A DNA stretch of 48,952 nt from an uncultured Pelagibacteraceae bacterium (GTDB taxonomy: Bacteria > Pseudomonadota > Alphaproteobacteria > Pelagibacterales > Pelagibacteraceae): the NCBI GenBank assembly GCA_902522895.1, contig CABYXD010000002.1, positions 1-48,952 of the forward strand, in the 5' to 3' direction. A program made the position numbers and the translations under genes. Shown here piece after piece: positions 37,803 to 48,952 of the stretch. The notes under the pieces were generated by a model. The model saw only the letters and a program-made list of their open reading frames with translations, was not told where the DNA came from and did no database searches. The first letter of the stretch is position 1; each line of letters starts with the position of its first letter.

Positions 37803-38416
37803 TTTTTACCAGCTGAAGTACCTGCAGAAACTATGAATTTTGATGCTTCTTCAAAAGTCATATTTAAATAAATTACCTCTTCTATTGGAAACATTAATAA
37901 AAAACCACTCGTAGGATTTGGAGTTGTTGGAACAAATACATTGATAAGTTTTTGTTTAGTTTTAATAGCCATTTCACCAGTATTTTCTTTAGTAGCAAAA
38001 CCTACTGCCCAAACCCCTTTTCTTGGATATTCTATTAGTACAACACTTTTTTTATCATTATCTTTATTTGAAAAAGTTTCAGTCATTTGTGAAATGGCTG
38101 TATATATTGTTCTTAATAGTGGGATTCTTTTAAATAGATCGTCAATTAATTTTAAAATCTTTTTACCAAAAAAAGATAACGATAGACCACCTACTATTGT
38201 GATAAATAAGACAGAAATAATAATTTCTATTCCAGGAATAGAGTAAGGTAGGTAACTATTAGGATTTATATTTTGAGGAATAATCTTTGAAGAAAGAGAA
38301 ATCAAAAATTTACTCAAATAGAGAGTAAAACCAATAGGAATTAGGACTACAACACCAGTAATAAAATAATTTCTCAAAACTAATCCTAATGATTTTTTTT
38401 TAGATTTTTTTGTCAT
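37799..38416 (-). CDS. DUF502 family membrane protein
   Basis: LRNYFITGVVVLIPIGFTLYL, IPLLRTIYTAISQMTETFS, VFVPTTPNPTSGFLLMFP. Confidence 0.9.
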   Translation of the reverse strand: MTKKSKKKSLGLVLRNYFITGVVVLIPIGFTLYLSKFLISLSSKIIPQNINPNSYLPYSIPGIEIIISVLFITIVGGLSLSFFGKKILKLIDDLFKRIPLLRTIYTAISQMTETFSNKDNDKKSVVLIEYPRKGVWAVGFATKENTGEMAIKTKQKLINVFVPTTPNPTSGFLLMFPIEEVIYLNMTFEEASKFIVSAGTSAGKN

Positions 38417-38494
38417 TTATTTAAAACTTGAGTATATAACAAAAGATATAGCTATTATAAAAAGAACAACTAAAATTTTATTATTTAGATTCAT
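38417..38494 (-). CDS. Possible 25-aa single-TM microprotein
   Basis: MNLNNKILVVLFIIAISFVIYSSFK*; ends directly before the DUF502 start codon. Confidence 0.35.
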   Translation of the reverse strand: MNLNNKILVVLFIIAISFVIYSSFK

Positions 38495-38514
38495 GATTTT
38501 TTATTATAATATCA

Positions 38515-39351
38515 ATGTTATTAAAAATGGATAGAAGAAAATTCTTATCATATGTAGGTTGTGGGTGTTGTGGATTTGTTTTAAATGCTTGCTCTACTGC
38601 ACCAATAACAGAAAGACGCCAATTAAAAATCATACCTGAGGCCAAATTGAATGCCCAAGCAGCTGCAATTTATGAAAAAGTAAAAGAAAAAGAAAAATTA
38701 AGTGATGATATTAAAACATTAAATGAAATCAAAGATATTGGTAAAAAGATGGAAAATGCTATTGGTGAATATTTTTATAAAGAAAAAATAAGTGATCCAA
38801 CAATAAATTTCGATTGGGAGTACATATTAATCGATAATAAAAAAGTAAGAAATGCGTGGTGTATGCCTGGTGGTAAAATTGCTGTTTATACTGGCATGCT
38901 AGAAGTAACAAAAAATACTAATGGTCTAGCTGCCGTTATGGGCCATGAAATTGCACATGCAGTAGCAAAACATTCATTAGAAAGAGCAAGCAGAGGTATG
39001 TTGTTAAATACAGGTACTCAAATTATAGATATATTTAGCGGTGGAAAATTATCACAAGTAAATAGAGTTTCTGGTATGAATACAGTTGGTTTAATATCTC
39101 AACTTGGAATAATGAATCCTTTTAATAGAAAACAAGAAAGTGAAGCAGACTATCTTGGAATGATCTTTTCATCATTATCTGGTTATGATATAAGAGAAAC
39201 AGTTAAAATTTGGGAAAGAATGAAAGAATTTAATAAAGGAAAAGCTCCACCTGAATTTTTAAGCACACACCCATCAGCTCAAAATAGAATAAAAAAAATC
39301 AATGAGTGGACTAATGAAATTATTTTAGATTATCCACCAATTAGCACTTAA
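38515..39351 (+). CDS. M48 family metalloprotease (lipoprotein/BepA-like)
   Basis: MGHEIAHAVAKHSLERAS (HExxH), SEADYLGM, STHPSAQNRI. Confidence 0.93.
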   Translation: MLLKMDRRKFLSYVGCGCCGFVLNACSTAPITERRQLKIIPEAKLNAQAAAIYEKVKEKEKLSDDIKTLNEIKDIGKKMENAIGEYFYKEKISDPTINFDWEYILIDNKKVRNAWCMPGGKIAVYTGMLEVTKNTNGLAAVMGHEIAHAVAKHSLERASRGMLLNTGTQIIDIFSGGKLSQVNRVSGMNTVGLISQLGIMNPFNRKQESEADYLGMIFSSLSGYDIRETVKIWERMKEFNKGKAPPEFLSTHPSAQNRIKKINEWTNEIILDYPPIST

Positions 39352-39368
39352 TAAGTTAAATTTTTTAG

Positions 39369-39444
<76 letters not shown>

Positions 39445-39531
39445 ACAAAAATTATTCTTAAAGAATAATTGTTATATATAGAATTATTTTGATTTTTCAA
39501 ACGTCAAAATGAACTAAAAAATGCATATCTT

Positions 39532-40644
39532 CTACAACTTATTAATGTATTTATCATGAAATTGATCAAAAGTACCGTTGTTAATATTTTTTCTAATCTC
39601 TGTCATTAATTCTTGATAAAAATTAATATTGTGTAGAGTTAATAACATCGAAGCTAAAATTTCATTAGTATTAAATAAGTGATTTAAATAATTTTTTGAA
39701 TATTTATTTAAATTGAGAATTTTACAATTAGGATCTAATGGGTCATTGTCTTTTTGATATTTATTATTTTTGATGTTTATTCGACCATGCCAAGTAAATG
39801 CCAAACCAGTTCTACCTGATCTTGTTGGCAAAACACAATCAAACATATCTATGCCCCTTTTTACAGCACCTAAAATATCTGATGGTGTTCCAACACCCAT
39901 TAAATAATGAGGTTTATCTTCTGGAAGATGTTCATTAATATTATCCAAAACATCAAACATTTCTTTTTGAGATTCACCAACAGCCAAACCACCTAATGCA
40001 TAACCATCAAAACCAATACTCATTAATTCTTTTAAAGATTGTTTCCTTAAATCATTGAATAAACCTCCCTGAACAATACCAAAGAGTGCTTTATGAGGAT
40101 TTTTTCCAAAAGCCTTTTTTGATCTTTCTGCCCAGTAAAGTGATAAATTCATGGACTTTTTTATTAAATCATAATTATCGGATTTTTTTGGGCACTCATC
40201 CATTATCATAATTATATCTGAATTAAGACCAAGCTGTATTCTTATACTTTCCTCTGGACTCAGGAAAAACTTTTTTCCGTCTACATGAGAACTAAATATA
40301 GCACCTTTTTCTTTATCTATTTTATTGAGTTTTGAAAGTGACATTACTTGAAAACCACCTGAGTCAGTTAATATTGGTAAATCGCAGTTCATAAATTTAT
40401 GTAATCCTCCAATAGACTCAATTCTCTCAACTCCAGGTCTAATCATCAAGTGATAAGTGTTTGATAGGATAATTTCAGAACCAGTTTTTTTTATATCATC
40501 GATCGTACAAGCTTTTACTGTTGCTTGTGTACCAACTGGCATAAAGGCTGGAGTATTAATATTGCCTCTATGAGTTTTTATTAATCCAATTCTTGCTAAT
40601 TTATCTTTTTTAATAACATTAAAAGTAAAATCTTTTAATGTCAT
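39532..40644 (-). CDS. tgt: Queuine tRNA-ribosyltransferase
   Basis: ILTDSGGFQVMSL, GIVQGGLFNDLR, PHYLMGVGTPSDILGAVKRGIDMFDCVLPTRSGR. Confidence 0.97.
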   Translation of the reverse strand: MTLKDFTFNVIKKDKLARIGLIKTHRGNINTPAFMPVGTQATVKACTIDDIKKTGSEIILSNTYHLMIRPGVERIESIGGLHKFMNCDLPILTDSGGFQVMSLSKLNKIDKEKGAIFSSHVDGKKFFLSPEESIRIQLGLNSDIIMIMDECPKKSDNYDLIKKSMNLSLYWAERSKKAFGKNPHKALFGIVQGGLFNDLRKQSLKELMSIGFDGYALGGLAVGESQKEMFDVLDNINEHLPEDKPHYLMGVGTPSDILGAVKRGIDMFDCVLPTRSGRTGLAFTWHGRINIKNNKYQKDNDPLDPNCKILNLNKYSKNYLNHLFNTNEILASMLLTLHNINFYQELMTEIRKNINNGTFDQFHDKYINKL

Positions 40645-40653
40645 CTAAAAAAA

Positions 40654-41214
40654 TTATAAAGATTTAAAGCTAATAATTTTATCCGGATTATCAACAGAAC
40701 CGTTATTATTTTCATCACCTCTTTTAATTTTGTCTACAAAATCCATGCCTTCAATAACTTTTCCAAAGACAGTATATTGTTTATCTAAAAATGGTGCTGG
40801 TTTAAAACAGATAAAAAATTGACTATTCGCACTATTGGGGTCTGATGATCTTGCCATAGAAAGTGTTCCTCTGTCATGAGGTAAATTGCTAAATTCTTGT
40901 TTTAGGTCCGGTAAATCAGAACCACCCATGCCTGCTCTACTCAGATTAAAGTCTTTTGAGTTTGAATTACCAAATTTCACATCACCAGTTTGAGCCATAA
41001 ATCCATCTATGACTCTATGAAAAACTACATTATCGTACATGCCCTCTTTGGCTAATTCTTTAATTCTTTTAACATGATTTGGTGCTATATCTGGAAATAA
41101 TTCTATCTTAACATCTCCATCTTTTAATTTTAAAATCATTATATTCTCCTGTGCAATTGATTGGTTTGTAATTAAAAAAAATAATATTAAAATATTTATA
41201 ACAAATCTATTCAT
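40654..41214 (-). CDS. Peptidyl-prolyl cis-trans isomerase (cyclophilin), secreted
   Basis: VVFHRVIDGFMAQTGD, GTLSMARSSDPNSANSQFFICF, VFGKVIEGMDFVDKI; N-terminal signal peptide. Confidence 0.93.
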   Translation of the reverse strand: MNRFVINILILFFLITNQSIAQENIMILKLKDGDVKIELFPDIAPNHVKRIKELAKEGMYDNVVFHRVIDGFMAQTGDVKFGNSNSKDFNLSRAGMGGSDLPDLKQEFSNLPHDRGTLSMARSSDPNSANSQFFICFKPAPFLDKQYTVFGKVIEGMDFVDKIKRGDENNNGSVDNPDKIISFKSL

Positions 41215-41701
41215 ATTTTTTTTTTAAAGATTTAATTGTACTTATAGTTGTAAATTTTTTTATATCACCATTTAATTTAACTATTTCTTTTACAAATCTT
41301 GAAGAAATAATTTGATTTTCAACGTCTGACATCAAAAAAATTGTTTCAATATTATTATTCAATTTTCTGTTCATTCCAGCTAATTGAAATTCATATTCAA
41401 AATCTGAAACAGCTCTCAATCCTCTTAAAATGATATTTGATTTAAATTTTTTACATAAATCAGTTGTTAAAGAATTGAAAGAAATAACTACAATTTTTTT
41501 TTTATTAAATCTTAGATCTTTAAAAAGAGCTTTATTAACAATGTCCAATCGCTCTTCTTGGGTAAATAAATAATCTTTATTGTTTACATTTGAAACAGCT
41601 ACTACAATTTTATCAAATAATTTTAATGCTTTTTTAATTACATCAATATGACCATGCGTAATTGGGTCAAATGTACCGGGGTATATAACAACTTTATCCA
41701 T
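41207..41701 (-). CDS. coaD: Phosphopantetheine adenylyltransferase
   Basis: YPGTFDPITHGHIDVIKKAL, ILRGLRAVSDFEYEFQLAGMNRKL. Confidence 0.96.
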   Translation of the reverse strand: MDKVVIYPGTFDPITHGHIDVIKKALKLFDKIVVAVSNVNNKDYLFTQEERLDIVNKALFKDLRFNKKKIVVISFNSLTTDLCKKFKSNIILRGLRAVSDFEYEFQLAGMNRKLNNNIETIFLMSDVENQIISSRFVKEIVKLNGDIKKFTTISTIKSLKKKYE

Positions 41702-44286
41702 TAAATTAAATTATCATCAATTTTGATAGCAGAAACAACTTTTTCGTCTCCAGTTAATTTAATAATTCTAACTCCTTGGGTATTTCTACCAGCTGATCTA
41801 ATTTCTTTAACAGCCACTCTAATAACTCGACCTTTATTTGTTGAAATAATTATTTCATCGCCTTCATTAACTGGAAATGATGATGTTATATTTCCATTTC
41901 TAGGCGAATTAATTATACCGATAATTCCTTTTCCACCACGATTAGTAACACGATAATCTAAATGAGAAGTTTTTTTACCAAACCCATTTTCACTTATAGA
42001 TAATACAAATTTTTCTTTAGCTATTAATTCAGACTTTTCATCTTGAGATTTTTTACCATTTTTTTTAATATTATTAGTATCTATTACTGACAATGAAACA
42101 ATTTGATCATTTTGAGACAATTCAATTCCTTTTATACCTTTGGATGAACGACCTTTAAAAACTCTTAATTTCTTTGCTTCAAATCTGATACATTTACCGA
42201 ATTTGGTACTTAACATTATATCTTGATCATCTTTGCAAATTTTAACACCTACTATTTTATCATTATTATCTAGTTTCATGGCTATTTTGCCTGAAGCATT
42301 AATTGATGAAAAATCTTCTAGACTGTTTTTTCTAACTTTACCTTGTGCTGTAGCAAAAATAATTTGATAGTTTTTAGACTCACTATCATTTTCAGGCATA
42401 GACATAATTGAACTAATTGATTGATGATTTTTAAGTGGCAAAATATTAAATAAAGATTTACCTTTTGAAGTTGTAGACCCTTCTGGAATTTTCCAAGCTT
42501 TCACTTTATAAACTAACCCCTCTGTAGAAAAGAAAAGTACTGAAGTATGAGTATTCACTGATAATGTTTGTATAACAGAATCTTGCTCTCTAGTTGTAAT
42601 ACCCGATTTACCTCTACCACCTCTTTTTTGTTGTTTAACACCATCCAACGAGCCTCTTTTAATATACCCTTGTAATGTTACAGTTATAATTACTGATTGT
42701 TTTTGAATTGTTTCTTCAATGTCATAATTTAGAACAGCATCTATAATTTTTGTTCTTCTTGGTACTGCAAACTTTTCCTTGATACTCTTAAGCTCGTGGC
42801 TAATAACATTTAAAAGTTCCTTCTTTGAAGAAATAATTTTTTTAAATTTTGCAATTTGTTCGGCTAGCTTTTTTATTTCAATTTCAATTTCATTAATACC
42901 AAGAGCAGTCAATTTTTGTAATCTTAATTCTAAAATAGCAATTACTTGAGGTTCTGATAATGAATAAATATTTTTACTTTTTTTGCCTTCAACTAAAGAA
43001 ATTAATTTTTGTGTTTTATTAATTTTCCATTTAGTTTTTAAAATAGACTGTTTAGCAAGATCTGGTGTTTTTGATGAACGTATAATCTTAATAATTTTAT
43101 CTAAATTTTCTACTGATAAGGATAGTCCTAATAAGATATGTGCTCTTTCCTCCGCTTTTTGAAGATCAAACTTTGTTTTTTTTATTACAACATCTTCTCT
43201 AAAAGATAAAAAATTTGATAAAAAATCTTTTAAGTTACATGTCTTAGGTTTTCCATCAACGATTGCTAATGTATTAAAACCAAAAGAACTTTCTATTTGA
43301 GTATTTTTGTAAAGTTGTCTTTTAATTGTTTCTGGTTCAACTCCATTTCTTAAGTCTATAGCTACTCTTATGCCTTCTCTATTTGACTCATCTCTAATAT
43401 CCTTTATACCCTCAATTTTTTTTTCTCTTACTAATTGGGCAATTTTTTCGTTTAATACAGATTTATTTATTTGATAAGGAATTGAAGTAATTATCAATCT
43501 CTCTCTTCCATTTTTTAAACTTTCAACTGAAACTTCACCTCTAATTTTAAAAGAACCTCTGCCTTTATTATAACCTTGTTTAATAATATCTTTACCAATA
43601 ATAACTCCACCTGTTGGAAAATCAGGACCTGGTATATGCTTCATCAATTCTTTAATTTTAATGTCTTTATTATCTATCAAAGCTAATGTTCCATTAATAA
43701 TTTCTCCTAAATTATGAGGAGGTATACTAGTTGCCATTCCAACAGCTATACCACCGGCTCCATTAACTAATAGGTTTGGGTATTGAGCTGGAAGCACGGT
43801 AGGTTCTTTCTCAGTTTCATCGTAATTGCTTTTGAAAGAAACTGTATTTTTTTCAATATCTTCAATAAGAAATTCTGAAACTTTTGATAATCTAGTTTCT
43901 GTATATCTCATAGCTGCTGGGGGATCGCCATCAATTGAACCAAAATTACCTTGTCCTTGAATTAAAGGTAAACTCATAGAAAAATCCTGAACCATTCTAA
44001 CAAGAGCATCATAAACTGATTGATCGCCATGTGGGTGATATTTACCTATTACATCCCCTACAATTCTTGCAGATTTTCTAAATTGTTTTGACCAGTCATA
44101 CCCACCTTTATACATTGCGTACAAAATTCTACGGTGAACTGGTTTAAGTCCATCTCTAATATCTGGGAGAGCTCGACTAACAATAACACTCATTGCGTAA
44201 GAAAGATAAGATGAACTCATCTCATCATGCATTGAGATTAATTTTATATTATTATCTTTTCGAGCTTCAGTTTTTTGCATAGACAC
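41701..44286 (-). CDS. gyrA: DNA gyrase subunit A
   Basis: [50 protein letters not shown]. Confidence 0.98.
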   Translation of the reverse strand: MSMQKTEARKDNNIKLISMHDEMSSSYLSYAMSVIVSRALPDIRDGLKPVHRRILYAMYKGGYDWSKQFRKSARIVGDVIGKYHPHGDQSVYDALVRMVQDFSMSLPLIQGQGNFGSIDGDPPAAMRYTETRLSKVSEFLIEDIEKNTVSFKSNYDETEKEPTVLPAQYPNLLVNGAGGIAVGMATSIPPHNLGEIINGTLALIDNKDIKIKELMKHIPGPDFPTGGVIIGKDIIKQGYNKGRGSFKIRGEVSVESLKNGRERLIITSIPYQINKSVLNEKIAQLVREKKIEGIKDIRDESNREGIRVAIDLRNGVEPETIKRQLYKNTQIESSFGFNTLAIVDGKPKTCNLKDFLSNFLSFREDVVIKKTKFDLQKAEERAHILLGLSLSVENLDKIIKIIRSSKTPDLAKQSILKTKWKINKTQKLISLVEGKKSKNIYSLSEPQVIAILELRLQKLTALGINEIEIEIKKLAEQIAKFKKIISSKKELLNVISHELKSIKEKFAVPRRTKIIDAVLNYDIEETIQKQSVIITVTLQGYIKRGSLDGVKQQKRGGRGKSGITTREQDSVIQTLSVNTHTSVLFFSTEGLVYKVKAWKIPEGSTTSKGKSLFNILPLKNHQSISSIMSMPENDSESKNYQIIFATAQGKVRKNSLEDFSSINASGKIAMKLDNNDKIVGVKICKDDQDIMLSTKFGKCIRFEAKKLRVFKGRSSKGIKGIELSQNDQIVSLSVIDTNNIKKNGKKSQDEKSELIAKEKFVLSISENGFGKKTSHLDYRVTNRGGKGIIGIINSPRNGNITSSFPVNEGDEIIISTNKGRVIRVAVKEIRSAGRNTQGVRIIKLTGDEKVVSAIKIDDNLI

Positions 44287-44738
44287 TAAAATGGAATTTC
44301 ATCATCCATATCATTTGATACTTGTGAAGTGTCTTCAATATTATTTTGTTGAGACTTATCATTTTGAATTCCACCTCCAGTGTTTCCACCACCAAGCATA
44401 GTTAAAGATGAATTATAACCTTGGATAACAATTTCAGTTGAATACTTATCTTGACCAGATTGTTCGTCTTTCCATTTCCTAGTGGTTAATTGTCCTTCAA
44501 CATAAATTTGAGCACCCTTTTTAAGATATTGTTGAACTACATTAACTAATCCATCATTGAATACAACTATACGGTGCCACTCTGTTTTTTCCTTTTTTTC
44601 ACCTGTATTTTTATCTTTCCATGATTGACTTGTGGCTAAACTTAGCCTTGCCACGCTTTTACCGTTAACCATTTGCTTAATCTCTGGATCTGCGCCCAAA
44701 CGACCAATTAATAATACTTTATTTAAACTTCCAGCCAT
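44286..44738 (-). CDS. ssb: Single-stranded DNA-binding protein
   Basis: [28 protein letters not shown]-terminal acidic MDDEIPF. Confidence 0.97.
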   Translation of the reverse strand: MAGSLNKVLLIGRLGADPEIKQMVNGKSVARLSLATSQSWKDKNTGEKKEKTEWHRIVVFNDGLVNVVQQYLKKGAQIYVEGQLTTRKWKDEQSGQDKYSTEIVIQGYNSSLTMLGGGNTGGGIQNDKSQQNNIEDTSQVSNDMDDEIPF

Positions 44739-44826
44739 AATATTTAATATTTGTTAAATTAATTAATTAGAATTATATCACAATTATTCTGAATATTAAT
44801 TTTATTAAGTTAAAGCAACAAAAAAT

Positions 44827-47679
44827 ATGATTAAAAAGATAGTTATTAAGGGGGCCAAAGAGCATAATTTGAAAAATATTTCTCTTGAAGTACCTAAAGA
44901 TCAGTTTGTTGTAATAACTGGTCTATCTGGATCAGGAAAGTCATCATTAGCTTTTGATACCATCTATGCTGAAGGTCAAAGAAGATATGTGGAAAGTTTA
45001 TCAGCTTATGCAAGACAGTTTTTAGATAAGATGAAAAAACCAAATATTGATCTTATAGAAGGATTAAGTCCAGCTATTGCAATAGAACAAAAAAATACAT
45101 CTAAAAATCCAAGGTCTACAGTTGCTACTGTAACTGAAATTTATGATTATATGAGAGTTTTATTTGCTAGAGCTGGAATTCCCTATTCACCATTTACTGG
45201 TAAAGCTATTACATCTCAAACAATTACCCAAATAGTTGATTTGATTAAAAAATTACCAAAGAAATCTACAATTTATATATATTCACCGGTAGTAAGAGGT
45301 CGTAAAGGTGAGTATAAAAAAGATATTTTAAGTTACAAGAGGAGAGGTTTTAGAAAAATTAAAATTGATAATGTTTTATACGATATAGAAAAATCTCCAA
45401 ATCTAGATAAAAAACTTAAACATGATATTTCAATTCTTGTTGATAGAATTGTTTTGAATTCAAAACTTGGGAATAGGCTAGCAGAAAGTATTGAAACAGC
45501 AGTAAATTTATCTAATGGTCTAGTTTTTGTTGAATATGAAGATGAAACTTTACCTCAAAAATTTAGAAAAATTCAAAAATTAATTTATTCTACAAAATTT
45601 GCTTGCCCAGAAAGTGGATTTACAATTGAGGAGATTGAACCAAGACTTTTTTCTTTTAATAGTCCTTATGGGGCATGTGAAGAATGTGAAGGTATAGGGA
45701 TTAAATTAAATGTTGATCCAAATTTAGTCGTGCCTGATGAAAAAAAAACTTTAGCAGATGGTGCAATTGAACCATGGGCTAAATCTACAACATTATATTA
45801 TGCACAAACACTAGCTTCTATTGCGAAACATTATGGTTTTTCTTTAGATGAAAAATGGAAAAAATTATCAAAAAAAGTAAAAGACGTAATTTTATATGGT
45901 TCTGATGAAGAAGAAATCAAATTTAATTATGACGATGGATATGAAAAATATTCTCATAAAAAAACTTTTGAAGGTGTAATAAACAATTTAGAGAGAAGGT
46001 TTCTGGAGTCTGATAGTGAATGGAAAAGAGAAGCAATATCAGAGTATCAATCAGATTCCGCTTGTGAAAGTTGTAATGGAAACAGATTAAAAGAAGAGGC
46101 TTTATGTATTAAAATTGATGATCTTAATATTAGTGAAGTAACCAGTAAATCAATTTTAGATGCTGCTAAATGGTTCAAAGATTTAGAAAATAAATTAGAT
46201 AAAACACAATTTAAAATTGCTGAGCATGTTTTAAAAGAAATAAATGAAAGACTTAATTTTTTACTTAATGTTGGTTTAGATTATCTAACTTTATCTAGAG
46301 AGTCTGGAACTCTTTCTGGCGGTGAAGCTCAAAGGATAAGATTAGCTTCTCAAATTGGTTCTGGCTTAACTGGTGTACTTTATGTTCTTGATGAACCTTC
46401 TATTGGATTACATCAAAAAGATAATGTTAAACTTATAAATGCACTTAAGAGATTAAGAGATCTGGGAAATACGGTCATAGTTGTTGAACATGATACTGAA
46501 ACAATGGAGAACGCAGACCATATAATCGATTTGGGTCCCGAAGCTGGTACTAATGGGGGTAAAGTAATAGCTCAAGGCACATTCCAAGAAATTAAAAAAA
46601 ATAATAATAGTATAACTGGCCAATATTTATCTAACAAAAAAAAAATTGAAGTTCCTTCTACTAGAAGACTTGCAAAAAATGGAAGATTTGTAGAAATTAT
46701 TGGTGCCAGTGGAAATAACCTTAATAATGTAAATTTAAAGATTCCTACAGGGAGTTTTACTTGTGTTACAGGTGTGTCTGGTAGTGGAAAGTCAACACTA
46801 ATATTACAAACATTATTTCATGCTTTAAATCTTACTCTTAATAATAAAGCTAGAAAAACTCCTAAATCATTTAAAAGTTACAAAGGTGTCGAATTAATAG
46901 ATAAGATAATTGATATAGATCAATCCCCTATTGGTAGAACACCAAGATCAAATCCTGCTACTTACACTGGGGCTTTTGGACCTATTAGAGATTGGTTTAC
47001 AAGTTTACCAGAGTCAAAAACTAGAGGATACAAGCCTGGAAGATTTTCATTTAATGTCAAAGGCGGTAGATGTGAAGCTTGTGAAGGAGATGGTGTAATT
47101 ACATATGAAATGCACTTTTTGCCTGATGTATATATTCAATGTGATGAGTGTAAAGGAACAAGATATAATAGAGAAACTCTTGAAATCAAATTTAAAGGTA
47201 AAAGTATAGCAGATGTTTTGGATATGTCTGTTGATGAGGGCTGTGAATATTTTGAAAATATATCTAATATTAAAACAAAATTACTAACTTTAAAAAAAGT
47301 AGGCTTAGGATATATAAAAATCGGTCAACAAGCCACTACCCTCTCTGGTGGTGAAGCTCAAAGAATTAAACTGGCTAAAGAACTTTCAAAAAGATCTACT
47401 GGTAGAACAATGTATATTTTAGATGAGCCAACAACTGGTCTTCACCAACATGACATCAAAAAATTATTAGAAATTCTTCATACTTTTGTTAAACTTGGAA
47501 ACACAGTTGTTGTTATTGAGCACAACTTAGATGTTATAAAAACAGCTGACTATATTGTAGATATGGGGCCTGAAGGTGGTGTGAAAGGCGGAAATATAAT
47601 TGCCGAAGGTAAACCAGAGGAATTATGCAAAATAAAAGGCAGTTATACAGGTCAATTTTTAAAGAACCTGCTACAATAA
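44827..47679 (+). CDS. uvrA: Excinuclease ABC subunit UvrA
   Basis: [58 protein letters not shown]; two ABC signature LSGGEAQR motifs. Confidence 0.98.
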   Translation: MIKKIVIKGAKEHNLKNISLEVPKDQFVVITGLSGSGKSSLAFDTIYAEGQRRYVESLSAYARQFLDKMKKPNIDLIEGLSPAIAIEQKNTSKNPRSTVATVTEIYDYMRVLFARAGIPYSPFTGKAITSQTITQIVDLIKKLPKKSTIYIYSPVVRGRKGEYKKDILSYKRRGFRKIKIDNVLYDIEKSPNLDKKLKHDISILVDRIVLNSKLGNRLAESIETAVNLSNGLVFVEYEDETLPQKFRKIQKLIYSTKFACPESGFTIEEIEPRLFSFNSPYGACEECEGIGIKLNVDPNLVVPDEKKTLADGAIEPWAKSTTLYYAQTLASIAKHYGFSLDEKWKKLSKKVKDVILYGSDEEEIKFNYDDGYEKYSHKKTFEGVINNLERRFLESDSEWKREAISEYQSDSACESCNGNRLKEEALCIKIDDLNISEVTSKSILDAAKWFKDLENKLDKTQFKIAEHVLKEINERLNFLLNVGLDYLTLSRESGTLSGGEAQRIRLASQIGSGLTGVLYVLDEPSIGLHQKDNVKLINALKRLRDLGNTVIVVEHDTETMENADHIIDLGPEAGTNGGKVIAQGTFQEIKKNNNSITGQYLSNKKKIEVPSTRRLAKNGRFVEIIGASGNNLNNVNLKIPTGSFTCVTGVSGSGKSTLILQTLFHALNLTLNNKARKTPKSFKSYKGVELIDKIIDIDQSPIGRTPRSNPATYTGAFGPIRDWFTSLPESKTRGYKPGRFSFNVKGGRCEACEGDGVITYEMHFLPDVYIQCDECKGTRYNRETLEIKFKGKSIADVLDMSVDEGCEYFENISNIKTKLLTLKKVGLGYIKIGQQATTLSGGEAQRIKLAKELSKRSTGRTMYILDEPTTGLHQHDIKKLLEILHTFVKLGNTVVVIEHNLDVIKTADYIVDMGPEGGVKGGNIIAEGKPEELCKIKGSYTGQFLKNLLQ

Positions 47680-47728
47680 CACAATTAAAATTGTTAATAT
47701 TAATGGTTTATTAGTATATACTATTTAT

Positions 47729-48331
47729 ATGGGTAATTTTTTATCATCTTTATCTAAAACTGTTCACGCTTCCCTAGGTTTAGCAATCCTACTATTTTTA
47801 ACGTTGTTTTTTTTAAATGACGGGTTTGCATTTGATACACTTTTTTGGAGTTGGTTATTTAGATATATTCATGTTGTTGTAGCAATTATGTGGATTGGAT
47901 TACTTTGGTATTTCAATTTTGTTCAAATTCCAAACATGGGTAAAATCCCTGATGATCAAAAACCTGCTATAGGAAAAGTAATTGCTCCAGCAGCATTATT
48001 TTATTTTAGATGGGCTGCTGCATTTACAGTATTAACTGGATTAATTTTAGCTTTGATAAACGGTTACTTACACGACGCTATGACCTTAAGTGTTGGATCG
48101 GGAATACCTAAGCATACAGCTATTGGAATTGGTATGTGGCTTGGAGTTATAATGGCTTTTAACGTTTGGTTTGTTATTTGGCCAAATCAAAAAAGAGCTT
48201 TAGGTATAGTGGAATGCGAACCCGAAATAAAAGCTAAATCAGCTAAAACTGCAATGTTGTTCTCTAGAACAAATACATTACTTTCACTACCAATGTTGCT
48301 TTCAATGGTTGCAGCTCAAAATCTTTATTAA
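47729..48331 (+). CDS. Urate hydroxylase PuuD-like membrane protein
   Basis: RYIHVVVAIMWIGLLWYFNFVQIPNM, RWAAAFTVLTGLIL, GIGMWLGVIMAFNVWFVIWPNQKRAL. Confidence 0.8.
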   Translation: MGNFLSSLSKTVHASLGLAILLFLTLFFLNDGFAFDTLFWSWLFRYIHVVVAIMWIGLLWYFNFVQIPNMGKIPDDQKPAIGKVIAPAALFYFRWAAAFTVLTGLILALINGYLHDAMTLSVGSGIPKHTAIGIGMWLGVIMAFNVWFVIWPNQKRALGIVECEPEIKAKSAKTAMLFSRTNTLLSLPMLLSMVAAQNLY

Positions 48332-48952
48332 TTTTTTTCTTCCTCTTTTAAGATTGTTTTTTGAGAAACGTTTAATCTAACTAAAACAGTATTAGCTATA
48401 TATATGGATGAATAAGTACCAAATATAACACCAAAAATCATAGCTAATGAAAATCCTTTTAAAATTTCACCACCAAAAAAGAAAATTGATAACAATGCTA
48501 ATAGAGTAGTTATAGAGGTAATTAAAGTCCGAGATAAAGTTTCATTAATTGAAATATTAGTTAACTCAAAGATTTTTATATCAGAATATTTTCTCAAATT
48601 TTCTCTTACTCTATCAAAAATAACTACAGTATCATTCATTGAATAACCCACTATTGTTAAAACTGCAGCAATAATCGATAAATTAATCTCTAAATTCAAA
48701 AGAGAAAATAAACCAAGTGTTACAATGACATCATGAAATAACGCTATAATAGCACCTAAACTAAATTGCCATTCAAATCTTATCCAAATATAAATTAACA
48801 TTACAGCTAGAGAAACACTAATAGCAATAATACCTGATCTTAATAATTCTGAGCTTACCTTTGGACCAACATTTTCAACTCTTCTAAAATCAAAGTTATT
48901 ACCAAATGATTTGTCTAAATTTAATCTAATTTCTTCAATAACATCTTTTTTG
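48328..48952 (-). CDS. secF: Protein translocase subunit SecF (5' end beyond window)
   Basis: GAIIALFHDVIVTLGLFSLL, VGYSMNDTVVIFDRVREN; reading frame continues to the window edge. Confidence 0.93.
   Translation of the reverse strand, partial: KKDVIEEIRLNLDKSFGNNFDFRRVENVGPKVSSELLRSGIIAISVSLAVMLIYIWIRFEWQFSLGAIIALFHDVIVTLGLFSLLNLEINLSIIAAVLTIVGYSMNDTVVIFDRVRENLRKYSDIKIFELTNISINETLSRTLITSITTLLALLSIFFFGGEILKGFSLAMIFGVIFGTYSSIYIANTVLVRLNVSQKTILKEEEKN

Overview
The window is an AT-rich, densely packed chromosomal segment. Gene content and synteny fit a SAR11/Pelagibacter-like alphaproteobacterium (inferred, no database search). Most of it is housekeeping: hppA, bamE, rpmF-plsX-ihfA-merR, rpmG, ctaA, metY, rplM-rpsI, argC, hom, recJ, glpX, an SbmA/BacA-like gene, nhaA, metG-holB-tmk-dac, mltB, recG, tgt, coaD, gyrA, ssb, uvrA, puuD-like and secF. 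Four tRNAs (Glu, Pro, Ser, Lys) were read directly. The metY leader carries what looks like a tandem SAM-II-like/SAM-V riboswitch. The unusual part is ~13.4-20.6 kb. It has two large non-coding gaps and an unidentified GC-rich structured RNA on the minus strand (~14170-14351). That RNA has GNRA hairpins, an H-type pseudoknot and a strong intrinsic terminator whose U-tract ends a few nt before the ogt start codon. Nearby are an unannotated 58-aa two-TM ORF and a tyrosine recombinase preceded by a 14-7-14 dyad resembling a recombinase core site or operator. The recombinase gene is ATGA-coupled to a glycosyltransferase and sulfotransferase, in a surface-modification islet that ends at tRNA-Glu. 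The best candidates for undescribed biology are the ogt-leader RNA and the recombinase/dyad/surface-gene module.
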